A stretch of 64,000 nucleotides of DNA from NCBI RefSeq assembly GCF_003719335.1, contig NZ_RIAS01000009.1:1-64000 (forward strand). The letters are read 5' to 3'. How positions within the stretch are numbered: the first letter of the stretch is position 1; each line of letters starts with the position of its first letter. Shown here piece by piece: positions 16,596 to 25,482 of this stretch. Made by a program: the position numbers and the translations under genes. The notes below the pieces were generated by a model. The model was not told the DNA's origin. It was given only the letters and a program-made list of their open reading frames with translations, and ran no database searches. The stretch comes from Paenibacillus amylolyticus. Lineage in GTDB: Bacteria; Bacillota; Bacilli; Paenibacillales; Paenibacillaceae.

Positions 16596-16615
16596 TAATA
16601 ATGATTATTATTCTC
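16596..16615 (-). promoter_or_regulatory. Fur box upstream of the siderophore-binding protein
   Basis: TAATAATGATTATTA (16596-16610) is a perfect 7-1-7 palindrome. On the minus strand, the 19-mer at 16615-16597 matches 16 of 19 positions of the classical Fur box. It sits 33-52 bp before the start codon. Iron repression is expected, probably combined with activation by the adjacent AraC-type regulator. Confidence 0.75.
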
Positions 16616-16666
16616 ATTAATAACATAGAGGAAGATGTTTGATTTGTACATGGACAACGATGATCA

Positions 16667-18319
16667 CTAAGGCATGGACAGGTGTGATATGAAATGATGC
16701 ATCATGTGTTTTAATTGCTTCATCATGGACAGAGGGTCAAAACCGTAGAACATATCTGCATCAATTTCGTATACACAACCGTTACGAATGGCCGCAAGGC
16801 TGCTCCATGATGCTGAATTCATCTGTGAGTGGACGGCTTGTTGTTCTGCAACTTCCTCAGGATAGGCTACAAATATGTGATCTGCGGCATACAAATGAAT
16901 ATCGGACAAAGGCACATGGATGTATCCGGATGGCAATTGTCCATCTTTGAGCATACGTGCCGGTGGTTGAAATCCAAGAGACTCATAAAGAATATGAGAA
17001 GCTCTGCCCCACCCATGACCAAAGATATATGCACCTTGTTCACCATTCAGGAATAAGCATACCGCCGAACCTCGGGTTTCACCCATCAGATTGTCCAAGG
17101 TCTGATTGGCTTCATGCTCCAACTGGTGATAACGGTGAATAATAGCTTGAGCTTTGGGCTCCAGACCTGTAATTCGACCGATCTCTATAAACTGCTGTTT
17201 CCAGTCCAGTTCTTCAAAAGGCATCAGAATGGTTGGCGCAATCATTCGCAATTCATTCAGTGCTGGATGAGGTGCATAGCCGATAATTATGTCGGGGTTG
17301 ACCTTAGCGATCAACTGCGGATGAGCTAACAGTTCATGCTCCGCATACTGCCTTATTTGGTGTTGTACATGCTCATCAAGGTCGTGTTCCATCCAGCTCG
17401 CCACGGCGCATAAGTGAGGAATACAGCCCAGTGCCAGCAATGAGGCCGTATAGTTGTAGGTCAAAGAGACAATTTTCTTCGGAAAGTGCCGGTAATGACT
17501 AGGTGCTGCACCAACGATCTGTTTGAACTTGCGGCTCAGATAGAACGAATCTTTGTATCCGGTTAGCCGGGCCACTTCCTGTAATGTGGGACTTCCCAAC
17601 AGCAAACATTCTTGAGCGATCCTGATCCGTAAACGGGATACATATTCGATGAAGGTAAATCCGGTATACCGCTTAAATTCCCGCGAAAAATGTTCGGGGC
17701 TCACATTCGATGCCTTGGCCAGTTGCTCACGAGTGAGAGGGTGCGCATACATCTCATGAATATAGCGGAGTGCACCATCCAGCCAAGAGTGATCTGGTTG
17801 CGGAAAAACAGTAGCTTGATCCTGCAGCATATCCAGAAGTTCATAAAAAAGAATATGTGGTCTGAACGGACTTAAATTTTGTCCTGACATGCATACTTGG
17901 GCCAGTTCTGCTGCTTTTTCAACAAGCAAGCGGCTGGATATTGGAGATGGGGAGCCAAACGGCCAGAAACGCTGTTCTTGATCGGTAAAATCGAAAGCGA
18001 TGGCGATACCCTGTACTGGTGAGAGCGTACCACGATAGTGGTCATGTTGCAGCAGGCGGCCTGCGCGGCGAACAAATGCGGAGCCGGTAGTTAATGTCAG
18101 TTTGCCATCTGCTCCAATGAGTCTGGCCTGACCAGAGGTTATGACATACAATACATGGAGCGTGCTCCAGGATTCCTCAATATGGGCCAATGCTTCACGG
18201 TCGTGAAGCTGAACAAGATGTATAAGCTTGAATAGAGCGTCAGGAATAGGTTGTATGTAGGGTAAGGAAGCGAGCCAGGAATGCTCGTTGACTGGATCGG
18301 CTGGCTGGTTGTTTTTCAT
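16667..18319 (-). CDS. AraC-family regulator fused to a siderophore-binding-protein domain (Btr-like)
   Basis: The 550-residue protein has an N-terminal cupin-like sensing region (about 1-160) and an AraC-type double HTH (about 185-280, including LAKASNVSPEHFSREFKRYTG and the second helix pair). A C-terminal domain (about 285-550) resembles iron-siderophore binding proteins (IVSLTYNYTASLLALGCIPHL, VNPDIIIGY). It has no signal peptide, so it senses an imported siderophore in the cytoplasm. This is the design of B. subtilis Btr, which activates bacillibactin uptake. It lies 100 bp upstream of a siderophore-binding lipoprotein gene on the same strand, its obvious target. The ligand is unknown. 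Confidence 0.88.
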   Translation of the reverse strand: MKNNQPADPVNEHSWLASLPYIQPIPDALFKLIHLVQLHDREALAHIEESWSTLHVLYVITSGQARLIGADGKLTLTTGSAFVRRAGRLLQHDHYRGTLSPVQGIAIAFDFTDQEQRFWPFGSPSPISSRLLVEKAAELAQVCMSGQNLSPFRPHILFYELLDMLQDQATVFPQPDHSWLDGALRYIHEMYAHPLTREQLAKASNVSPEHFSREFKRYTGFTFIEYVSRLRIRIAQECLLLGSPTLQEVARLTGYKDSFYLSRKFKQIVGAAPSHYRHFPKKIVSLTYNYTASLLALGCIPHLCAVASWMEHDLDEHVQHQIRQYAEHELLAHPQLIAKVNPDIIIGYAPHPALNELRMIAPTILMPFEELDWKQQFIEIGRITGLEPKAQAIIHRYHQLEHEANQTLDNLMGETRGSAVCLFLNGEQGAYIFGHGWGRASHILYESLGFQPPARMLKDGQLPSGYIHVPLSDIHLYAADHIFVAYPEEVAEQQAVHSQMNSASWSSLAAIRNGCVYEIDADMFYGFDPLSMMKQLKHMMHHFISHLSMP

Positions 18320-18482
18320 GACGTAACTTTCTCCTTATTATGATTTGGAAGAGCTGTAACATGGTATCATACTTCTTGTGCAATTGATGAATTTGAACTA
18401 TTATGCAGTATATATGATAAACAAGACTTCGTGGACAAGTGATCGAAAATTGTACTTATTTCTGCGAAATTAGATAAAATGG

Positions 18483-18532
18483 TTGAAATCGCTATCAACA
18501 GAGAATATAATGATAATGTCGAAACGTTTCAA
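18483..18532 (+). promoter_or_regulatory. Promoter with LacI-type operator O1
   Basis: TTGAAA (18483-18488) and TATAAT (18506-18511) are 17 bp apart. TCGAAACGTTTCAA (18519-18532) begins at the predicted start site, an ideal place for a LacI-family repressor. The transcript would have a leader of about 385 nt before the lacI-like gene, carrying a second operator. The gap 18320-18903 holds no other feature I can support. Confidence 0.7.
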
Positions 18533-18681
18533 TCTAGCGTTTACGGCAGATTTACTGGATTTTGTGCAGCGAGTGATGCAAAGTTCCCATCAAAAGATGG
18601 AGCGAATTATTGCCATCGTTTCGTTTTTACACAAGCAGGGAGAAAGGGAAAACAACTCGGGATTATTTTTTTGGAAACGCC

Positions 18682-18695
18682 TCGAAACGTTTCGA
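18682..18695 (+). promoter_or_regulatory. LacI-type operator O2
   Basis: TCGAAACGTTTCGA is a perfect 14-bp palindrome, identical to the operator at 20022 and 163 bp from O1. The spacing would allow DNA looping or roadblock repression. Confidence 0.75.
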
Positions 18696-18903
18696 TTGTG
18701 CGTAATAAGGTAAAATGCAGAAGTGCACTTTAGGAAGCATGGGTAGAAGTGCCATGAGCGATACGCCATATGCATTATTATGAATGATAACCACGACTGG
18801 AGCAGTGAACGGGACTGCATGGTGTTGGTTTTTTATTCCATACCTGCTGTCTGATGAGATAAAATAGTAATGGAAGAGTTAAGCAAGAAGGGGCGAAAGA
18901 GGA

Positions 18904-19893
18904 ATGGCAACGATCAAGGATGTGGCAAAGCTGGCGGGTGTAGCGCTCTCAACTGCTTCCTATGCACTGAACGGGGACAGCAAGGTTAGTGCGAAGACCA
19001 AAGCGAAGGTGCTTGAGGCAGCAAGAGAACTGAATTACCGAAAAAACGGCTTTGCCATGGATTTGAAACGGAGTCGGACCAATACCATTGCGCTGATTTT
19101 GACAGACCTGTCGGGACCGTATTACTCCGAGCTGATTCGCAGTGTGCAGGATGTAGCACTCGCGAACGGGTATGATCTTATTGCCTGCAGCTCCATGGGT
19201 GGTCGGGATTCAACAGCGGTTCGTTTTTTGCGTGAGAAGAGGGTGGACGGGGCCATTATACTGGCTCACAACATCCATGATGACATTTTGGTTGAATCTG
19301 CTGGATCACGCTTCCCGATTATTGTCATGGATCGTCAGCTGTCCGGTGATCATCTGGTCAATGTGCTGGTGGATGGTGAGCAGGGGGGATACCTTGCAAC
19401 CCGTCGCTTGATAAGAGGTGGTCATAGGAACATTGCATATATCAGCGGTCCATCCAACTCCTATGATAATGCATTGCGTTACCAAGGATTCCTGCGAGCG
19501 ATGCGGGAGGCTGGACTTGAAGAGAAGTCGAAGTGGCGTTTGAACGGTAATTTCGTTCGTGAGGGCGGCTTTAGTGCAACCAAGATGATGATTGTGCAGG
19601 GAGAGCTTCCATCTGCCGTATTTTACGGAAACGATGAGATGGCCATTGGCGGGTTGAAGGCATTTGAAGAGAGTGGCATCTCGGTGCCGGGAGACATTTC
19701 GATCATCGGCTTTGATGACATCCAGTTGTCCGAATATGTTCATCCGCCACTGACAACGATTCGTCAGCCGAAGCATGAGGCAGGATCACTGGCTGGACAT
19801 CTTCTGTTCCAGATGTTGAATGGAGAGAGCGTTAATCCATCCTATACGTTAACCATTGATCTGGTGGAGCGCGGTTCCGTGGGTTCTTCTTAA
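18904..19893 (+). CDS. LacI-family transcriptional regulator
   Basis: This 329-residue repressor has the N-terminal HTH (TIKDVAKLAGVALSTASYALN, residues 3-23), a hinge helix (KVLEAARELNY) and a periplasmic-binding-type effector domain. Two near-identical palindromes upstream (18519, 18682) and one ahead of the next gene (20022) suggest that it regulates itself and the GH94-type phosphorylase. The inducer is probably a beta-glucoside or beta-oligoglucan, inferred from the target. A GGGG-type ribosome binding site lies about 10 nt before ATG 18904. Confidence 0.92.
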   Translation: MATIKDVAKLAGVALSTASYALNGDSKVSAKTKAKVLEAARELNYRKNGFAMDLKRSRTNTIALILTDLSGPYYSELIRSVQDVALANGYDLIACSSMGGRDSTAVRFLREKRVDGAIILAHNIHDDILVESAGSRFPIIVMDRQLSGDHLVNVLVDGEQGGYLATRRLIRGGHRNIAYISGPSNSYDNALRYQGFLRAMREAGLEEKSKWRLNGNFVREGGFSATKMMIVQGELPSAVFYGNDEMAIGGLKAFEESGISVPGDISIIGFDDIQLSEYVHPPLTTIRQPKHEAGSLAGHLLFQMLNGESVNPSYTLTIDLVERGSVGSS

Positions 19894-19965
19894 GATCAGG
19901 ACTACATAATGACGAGAAGAATGATCTGCATGCGAATGTGATGAGTTACAACAGGAGGGGTATCG

Positions 19966-20058
19966 TTGGAACGGGTCGGGAACGACCGGTTCAAAGGGAG
20001 CCCTATTCTTTTTCAAAAATATCGAAACGTTTCGACTGAAGGCAGTAAACTAATTTAA
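19966..20058 (+). CDS. Possible 30-codon leader ORF before the phosphorylase gene
   Basis: A TTG start at 19966 follows AGGAGGGG with 5-8 nt spacing, and no other start uses that site. The frame runs 30 codons through a hairpin and the LacI operator. Its TAA overlaps the ribosome binding site of the phosphorylase gene. The peptide has no recognisable family. It could couple translation to the downstream gene, or be coincidental. Confidence 0.3.
   Translation: MERVGNDRFKGSPILFQKYRNVSTEGSKLI
19969..20014 (+). terminator. Hairpin pair with T-rich run after lacI
   Basis: GAACGGGTCG pairs with CGACCGGTTC across GGAA (19969-19992, one mismatch). A short AGGG/CCCT stem and TTCTTTTT follow at 20006-20013. 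It may end the lacI transcript or attenuate read-through into the phosphorylase gene. Confidence 0.5.
20022..20035 (+). promoter_or_regulatory. LacI-type operator O3
   Basis: TCGAAACGTTTCGA, identical to O2, lies 37 bp before the phosphorylase start. No convincing -35/-10 pair is visible around it, so a roadblock on read-through transcription from lacI is possible. Confidence 0.75.
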
Positions 20059-20072
20059 GGAGTGATTGAGAG

Positions 20073-23000
20073 ATGGAAACAACCATGAATGAAACGATTC
20101 GTCTGGCAGCTGGCGAAGTCACATTTACTTTTTTGAACAGTGGAGACTTGCTTCAGGCCACTTCCGGCACAACGATGCTGAACCAGCTGCTTGGCAACCC
20201 GATCGATGGATCTTTGAATAATCTGTATCTGCGTGTACATGGGGAGAATGGGAAGATTCAATCGTTCCCGCTGCTAGGTGTGCATTCGGGCAGTCAGGTA
20301 TCCACGAGCAAGTCACATGCAGACCGTCAGCTGATCTGGACAGGCAGTGTTCAACCGGACCATGCAGCACAGGCGATCCAGTATAAAGTTGTATTTACGC
20401 TTGCACCGCAAGGAATCTGGTTCTGGGATGTGAAGATTACAGGACAACAGCAGCGTGTCGATGTGGTCTATGGACAAGATGTGGGACTTGCTGATCCGGG
20501 CGCAGTGCGCAGTAACGAAGCTTATCTGTCACAATACATTGACCATACGGTATTTGAAGATGAGACAAAAGGGTATGTGGTATGCTCTCGTCAAAATCAG
20601 CCGCAGGGCGGTGTTTTCCCTTACATGCAGCAAGGCTCCCTGACGAAAACAGTGGGTTACTCTACTGATGGATTCCAGTTCTTCGGACTGTCTTACAAAG
20701 AAACCAATCAACCTGAAAGTCTGAGTCGCCCATCACTGGCAAACGAGACTTACCAGTATGAGTTCGCATATACTGCATTGCAATCCGAACTGTTGGAACT
20801 GAACGGTGAGGCACAGGTTGTTTTCTATGGACTAGCGAAGCCTAACCATGCATCGGGCATTGCTGCGCTGGAATATGGAGATGAAGTGGAAGCAGCATGG
20901 AACGAAGTTGAGGCTATGACTGCCGAGCAGGGTGATGTGCTTGAACAGGTAAAACTCTCTTCATCTTTAGGAGAACCACTGGCTGCACTCGATCTGACGC
21001 AGGAAGAGATTAACCAGCTGTATCCTGACCGTCATCAGGAAGAACACAGCGGGGATCAACTGTTATCCTTCTTTACCGAATCTTACGAGCATATCGTATT
21101 GAAAGCCAAAGAACTGCTGGTGGAGCGTCCACACGGACATATTCTGATGAGCGGTGGTAATGTAGAACTTGGAGCACAGGTTATTACAACCACCTCGTAT
21201 ATGTACGGAATGTTTAACTCGCAGCTTGTGATCGGCAACACCAATTTTAACAAAATGATCAGTAATGCCCGCAATGCTCTGAACGTACCGAAAACGGCTG
21301 GACAACGCGTCTATGTAGAGATCGATGGACAATATCGTCTGCTGACGATGCCGTCCCTGTTCGAGATTGGGTTTAACTATGCTCGCTGGATTTATAAAAT
21401 GGAGTCCGATACACTCATCGTGACGAATTACACAACGACGCATTCTACAGAAGTACGCATGAATGTGCGCTCTACAAGTGGAAAAGCTTATCGTTACCTG
21501 GTGACGAACCAGATTACGATGAATGTGAATGAGTACGAATATCCACTGCACATGACGCAGGATGGCAGCACATTGATTTTCAAAGCTGATTCGAAGTCTC
21601 TGAGTGCAGGAACGTATCCTGAGCTGGAGTACCGCATGACGGTCGAAGGTGCCTCTGTACAAGCCGGGGACGAAACACTGCTCGCCAGCGGTGTTCGCAA
21701 TGGTGCTGCTTCACTCGTAACGTTAAGTTTAGAAGAGACTGCGGAATGGACACTGAAGGTTCAGGGCGTGCTGGAAGGCCAGGCTTCTTCGGGAGCTGAC
21801 ACAGCAACTTCTACTCTTTCTTTTGAAGAAGAAGTACAGGCATACCGTGCGTTCTTTGCAGGTGTCATGAATGGTTTCCGTTTGTCCCGCGGCGAGAGCC
21901 AGGATGCGGAGGATTTGTTCAAAGTCAACGCGCTTGCTTGGTGGTACACCCACAATATGCTGGTTCACTACTCTGTACCTCACGGTCTGGAGCAGTATGG
22001 CGGCGCAGCATGGGGTACGCGTGATGTGTGCCAAGGTCCGGTAGAGTACTTCATGGCCACTCAAAAATATGAGCAGGTTCGCGATATCATTAAAATGGTG
22101 TACACTCACCAATACGAAGATGATGGCAACTGGCCGCAATGGTTTATGTTTGACAAATACTTCGCGATCCAACAGGAAGAAAGCCATGGCGATATCATCG
22201 TATGGCCGCTGAAAGTGCTGGCAGATTACCTGACTGCTACGCGTGATTATGCGATCTTGGACGAAAAAGTACCTTATACCGTTAAACATAGCTTCGGATT
22301 CACAGAAGAGACAGCAACGGTACTGGAGCACGCCAAAAAAGAGATCGAATATATCCGTGCACACTTCCTGCACGATACGTTCCTGTCCTCCTACGGAGAT
22401 GGAGACTGGGATGATACCCTCCAGCCAGCCAATGCACAGCTCAAGCAATACATGGTGAGCAGCTGGACGGTAGCTCTGACATATCAGTCCGTGAATGTGC
22501 TGTCACAGGCATTGAAGTCGAAAGACGAAGCTTTTGCGCAGGAGCTTGCCGAACTGGCACAGGGTATCCGCGAGGACTTCAACCGTTACATGCTGGGCAC
22601 GGATGTGATTCCAGGCTTTGTGTACATGGAAGAGGCGGATCAGGCGAAGCTGATGCTGCATCCGACAGACACGGAGACGGGCATTCAATACCGCCTGCTG
22701 CCAATGACGCGCAGCATGATCGGTGAACTGCTGAACGCAGAACAGGCTGAGGCACACTATGCACTCATTCGTGAGCAGTTCCTCTGCCCGGATGGCGTAC
22801 GTCTGATGAACCGTCCGGCGCAATATGCTGGCGGCGTGAGCACACACTTCAAACGTGCAGAGCAAGCGTCCAACTTCGGACGTGAGATCGGTTTGCAATA
22901 CGTGCATGCCCACATCCGTTATGTGGAAGCGATGGCGAAGCTGGGTAAAACGGATCAAGTGTGGAACGGACTGGCGATGATCAACCCGGTGGGAATCCGC

Positions 23001-23471
23001 GAGGTTGTGCCTAACGCGGAGATTCGCCAAGCGAACGCGTACTTCAGTAGTTCGGACGGTAAGTTCAATACCCGTTACGAGGCACAGGAACATTTTGACC
23101 AGCTTCGCAAAGGGACGGTAGAGGTAAAAGGCGGATGGAGAATCTACTCCAGCGGCCCTGGAATCTACATGAACCAGCTGATCTCGAATGCACTCGGTAT
23201 TCGTCAGGAAGGCGGTAATCTGGTCATTGACCCGGTACTGCCAGCTGAACTGAACGGCATGCAATTCGAATTTGAATATGCAGGCGAGCCGGTGACGTTT
23301 ATCTATCACCTGAATGAGGGATCTGTCAGCCGTGTAACGGTGAATGACAAGGACATTCAAGGTGAGCGTACAGCAAACCGTTATCGTCAAGGCGGGGTAC
23401 GCATCTCACTGGATGCGTTCAAAGAAGCAAGCGGCGCGGCTGAGCGTACTGTGGTTGATATTTATATGTAA
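20073..23471 (+). CDS. GH94-family glycoside phosphorylase, possibly 1,2-beta-oligoglucan phosphorylase
   Basis: At 1132 residues this is longer than cellobiose phosphorylase (about 810) and close to the ~1,100-residue 1,2-beta-oligoglucan phosphorylases (SOGP) of Listeria and Lachnoclostridium. The N-terminal half is beta-rich. The C-terminal half is an (alpha/alpha)6 barrel with GTRDVCQGP and GDWDDTL (about 778-784), matching the GH94 GDWND-type block that carries the catalytic acid Asp. It has no signal peptide, so imported oligosaccharides would be phosphorolysed in the cytoplasm to sugar-1-phosphate. It lies behind a LacI repressor and an operator. The family is well supported; the linkage specificity is inferred from length and regulator context. 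Confidence 0.8.
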   Translation: METTMNETIRLAAGEVTFTFLNSGDLLQATSGTTMLNQLLGNPIDGSLNNLYLRVHGENGKIQSFPLLGVHSGSQVSTSKSHADRQLIWTGSVQPDHAAQAIQYKVVFTLAPQGIWFWDVKITGQQQRVDVVYGQDVGLADPGAVRSNEAYLSQYIDHTVFEDETKGYVVCSRQNQPQGGVFPYMQQGSLTKTVGYSTDGFQFFGLSYKETNQPESLSRPSLANETYQYEFAYTALQSELLELNGEAQVVFYGLAKPNHASGIAALEYGDEVEAAWNEVEAMTAEQGDVLEQVKLSSSLGEPLAALDLTQEEINQLYPDRHQEEHSGDQLLSFFTESYEHIVLKAKELLVERPHGHILMSGGNVELGAQVITTTSYMYGMFNSQLVIGNTNFNKMISNARNALNVPKTAGQRVYVEIDGQYRLLTMPSLFEIGFNYARWIYKMESDTLIVTNYTTTHSTEVRMNVRSTSGKAYRYLVTNQITMNVNEYEYPLHMTQDGSTLIFKADSKSLSAGTYPELEYRMTVEGASVQAGDETLLASGVRNGAASLVTLSLEETAEWTLKVQGVLEGQASSGADTATSTLSFEEEVQAYRAFFAGVMNGFRLSRGESQDAEDLFKVNALAWWYTHNMLVHYSVPHGLEQYGGAAWGTRDVCQGPVEYFMATQKYEQVRDIIKMVYTHQYEDDGNWPQWFMFDKYFAIQQEESHGDIIVWPLKVLADYLTATRDYAILDEKVPYTVKHSFGFTEETATVLEHAKKEIEYIRAHFLHDTFLSSYGDGDWDDTLQPANAQLKQYMVSSWTVALTYQSVNVLSQALKSKDEAFAQELAELAQGIREDFNRYMLGTDVIPGFVYMEEADQAKLMLHPTDTETGIQYRLLPMTRSMIGELLNAEQAEAHYALIREQFLCPDGVRLMNRPAQYAGGVSTHFKRAEQASNFGREIGLQYVHAHIRYVEAMAKLGKTDQVWNGLAMINPVGIREVVPNAEIRQANAYFSSSDGKFNTRYEAQEHFDQLRKGTVEVKGGWRIYSSGPGIYMNQLISNALGIRQEGGNLVIDPVLPAELNGMQFEFEYAGEPVTFIYHLNEGSVSRVTVNDKDIQGERTANRYRQGGVRISLDAFKEASGAAERTVVDIYM

Positions 23472-23507
23472 AATAGCCATCTGCTGTACTCCAGCAAGAC
23501 CAGCAAT

Positions 23508-23543
23508 AAGAGCCAACCTCCTCTCGGAGAGTTGGCTCTTTCC
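23508..23543 (+). terminator. Intrinsic terminator of the phosphorylase gene
   Basis: AAGAGCCAAC pairs with GTTGGCTCTT, extended by CTC/GAG, followed by a short T run. Confidence 0.85.
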
Positions 23544-23585
23544 TATATACTGCGTGTTGCGCCGGAGGTAGTTGTTAGATACCTG

Positions 23586-24659
23586 CTATTTCAGCGGAAC
23601 CGCAAGTACTGTATGTAGTAATTCATTATGACGGACTTGCTTGGTCTCGTAGCCCAGGTGGGTCAGCCGGTAGCATAATTCGTCCAGCATTGGGAAATGG
23701 CGCTCGCGCAGTGCTCGTTGCTGTTCTGTATCTCCAGACGCGGCGGCGAGTCTCTTATAAGCGTCACGATGGGTGGAATCCGTAAACATCAGGTCGGTGA
23801 GACAGATTCTGCTCGTGCCGCTGGCTTTGAGCACACGCTGGATTTCTTCCAAAGCGAGCTGCTGCTGATCCGGGCCTAGATGATGAAAGGCAAAGCTGGA
23901 TACAACGAAGTCAAAGGACTGATCCGCAAAAGGCAAGGCTAGAAAATTACCAAGCTTCACCTGTATCTGAGGATACTTGAGGCGGCATGTTCGCAGCATT
24001 TCCCGTGATTGATCAATCCCGGTCATGACAGCACCCTGATGCAGCATTCTGCCAGCCAGATTGCCTGTCCCAGTGCCAATATCCAGTCCGTGTTCTCCAG
24101 GTACAGGAGAGATCCACTGCACGGTGTGTGCTAAGGCTTCATCATAATTGTGGTACAGGTTGAAAGGTTTGTCTGGTTGTGGCGACTCTATCTGAACCCG
24201 CTGATCATGGATAGCAGCTTGTTTATCATAATTCCAGCGGTCGTGCCAATTTTGTCTTGCTTCACGCAGACGGCGTGCGCTATCCGCGAGATCGTGAAGA
24301 TGGCTGACGTCAAGTGTTCCGTCCTGGCGGTTCAGATCGATCATTCGCTGGGTCGTATCCATCATACGTTTTAATTCCACCCACTGGGCATACATCACCG
24401 CTTGCTGTAACTCCAGATATTCCTCCAGTCCCTGCTGATTGCCTTGATCGATCTCGGCGAGTGCATGGGTGATATCCTGCAGAGACATGCCAATCTCGCG
24501 CAGCGCTGCAATCGTCTGCAAACGCCATATATCATTCTCCGTATAGGTGCGGTATCCGTTGCTGACCTGCTTGGCAGGTTGAATTAACCCTTTTTCCTCA
24601 TAAAAACGAATGGCTCTTGCGGAAATTCCCAGCCGGGAAGCGGCTTCTTTGATATTCAA
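23586..24659 (-). CDS. MerR-type regulator fused to a SAM-dependent methyltransferase
   Basis: The 357-residue protein combines an N-terminal MerR winged HTH (residues 1-70: SARAIRFYEEKGLI, YRTYTENDI), a dimerising coiled coil (about 75-130) and a class I methyltransferase domain from about 150 (motif I GLDIGTGTGN at 191-200). The methyltransferase half resembles YrrT/UbiE-type enzymes. No Cys-rich metal site follows the coiled coil. The start is preceded by AAGGAGGTG. It could be a regulator that uses SAM or a substrate of the methyltransferase as signal, or a bifunctional resistance protein. It is transcribed divergently from a GNAT gene, a natural target. Confidence 0.85.
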   Translation of the reverse strand: MNIKEAASRLGISARAIRFYEEKGLIQPAKQVSNGYRTYTENDIWRLQTIAALREIGMSLQDITHALAEIDQGNQQGLEEYLELQQAVMYAQWVELKRMMDTTQRMIDLNRQDGTLDVSHLHDLADSARRLREARQNWHDRWNYDKQAAIHDQRVQIESPQPDKPFNLYHNYDEALAHTVQWISPVPGEHGLDIGTGTGNLAGRMLHQGAVMTGIDQSREMLRTCRLKYPQIQVKLGNFLALPFADQSFDFVVSSFAFHHLGPDQQQLALEEIQRVLKASGTSRICLTDLMFTDSTHRDAYKRLAAASGDTEQQRALRERHFPMLDELCYRLTHLGYETKQVRHNELLHTVLAVPLK

Positions 24660-24932
24660 TCCGGTGCACCTCCTTACGATGTGGAACCTTTATTTACACA
24701 GATACAATGGAACAAGTATAAACCATGACGTTACGGCAAGGTGAAGTGATTTTTCGAAGTACACGGTCATCAAACCGAAGCGGAATTTTAGTCCACCCGG
24801 TGGCTATGCTACAATAGATAACAGAATAAAGGCGCACGAAAAGATAGCGTAATGAGGCCAGGGAAAAGGATATTTAAATGAAGGTGAAAGAAAAAGATTT
24901 GTGAATGAAGATATACGAAAGGTTGAATCAGC

Positions 24933-25430
24933 ATGCTTACCAGTCATACGTATCACATTCGTGCTTCTGAGATGAAAGACGCTAACCAGCTGATGGAGCT
25001 GGATATGCTGGTCTGGAATGCGTCCACCTCGCCTGCGCCGATGCAATGGCGGTCCAGACAGCAGTATTTGCAATATTGTCCACCAGGCAGTCAGTTGATT
25101 GCAGTGCAAGAGGATCAGGTATGCGGATACGTCGGATTTCATCCCCCTACAGGGATGCCAGTGAATCGGCATGTCTATGAAATCCATATTGCTGTTCACC
25201 CGGACTTTCGCCGCTCTGGTGTAGCAACAGCTCTAATGAAAGCGATGAAGCAGCATGCACTGGAGCAAGGCATTCGTAAGCTCAGATTGCGTGTATTATC
25301 GAGCAATCCGGGAGCAGTTGCTTTCTACGAACAATGTGGGTTTGTAACCGAGGGCAGGCTTGTTTCCGAGTTCAGAATCGGTGGCAGGGATGTGGACGAC
25401 ATTTTAATGGCTTATTTTATTAATGCATAA
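24933..25430 (+). CDS. GNAT-family N-acetyltransferase
   Basis: This 165-residue enzyme has the acetyl-CoA pyrophosphate loop PDFRRSGVATALM (Q/R-x-x-G-x-A motif) and the C-terminal VAFYEQCGFV block. It transfers acetyl groups from acetyl-CoA to an amine or protein; the substrate is unknown. It is divergent from the MerR-methyltransferase gene and is followed 52 bp later by an SDR gene on the same strand, which may share its transcript. GAAAGG precedes the ATG. Confidence 0.88.
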   Translation: MLTSHTYHIRASEMKDANQLMELDMLVWNASTSPAPMQWRSRQQYLQYCPPGSQLIAVQEDQVCGYVGFHPPTGMPVNRHVYEIHIAVHPDFRRSGVATALMKAMKQHALEQGIRKLRLRVLSSNPGAVAFYEQCGFVTEGRLVSEFRIGGRDVDDILMAYFINA

Positions 25431-25482
25431 ACGGTTAGACGGATGTGTAGGGGAACAAACTCGGCATAGGGAGGAATAAACA

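Noticed and set aside
18479-18733. Two overlapping short frames in the leader before lacI
   Set aside because: They begin inside the promoter, upstream of the predicted transcript start, have no ribosome binding site, and cover two operators.
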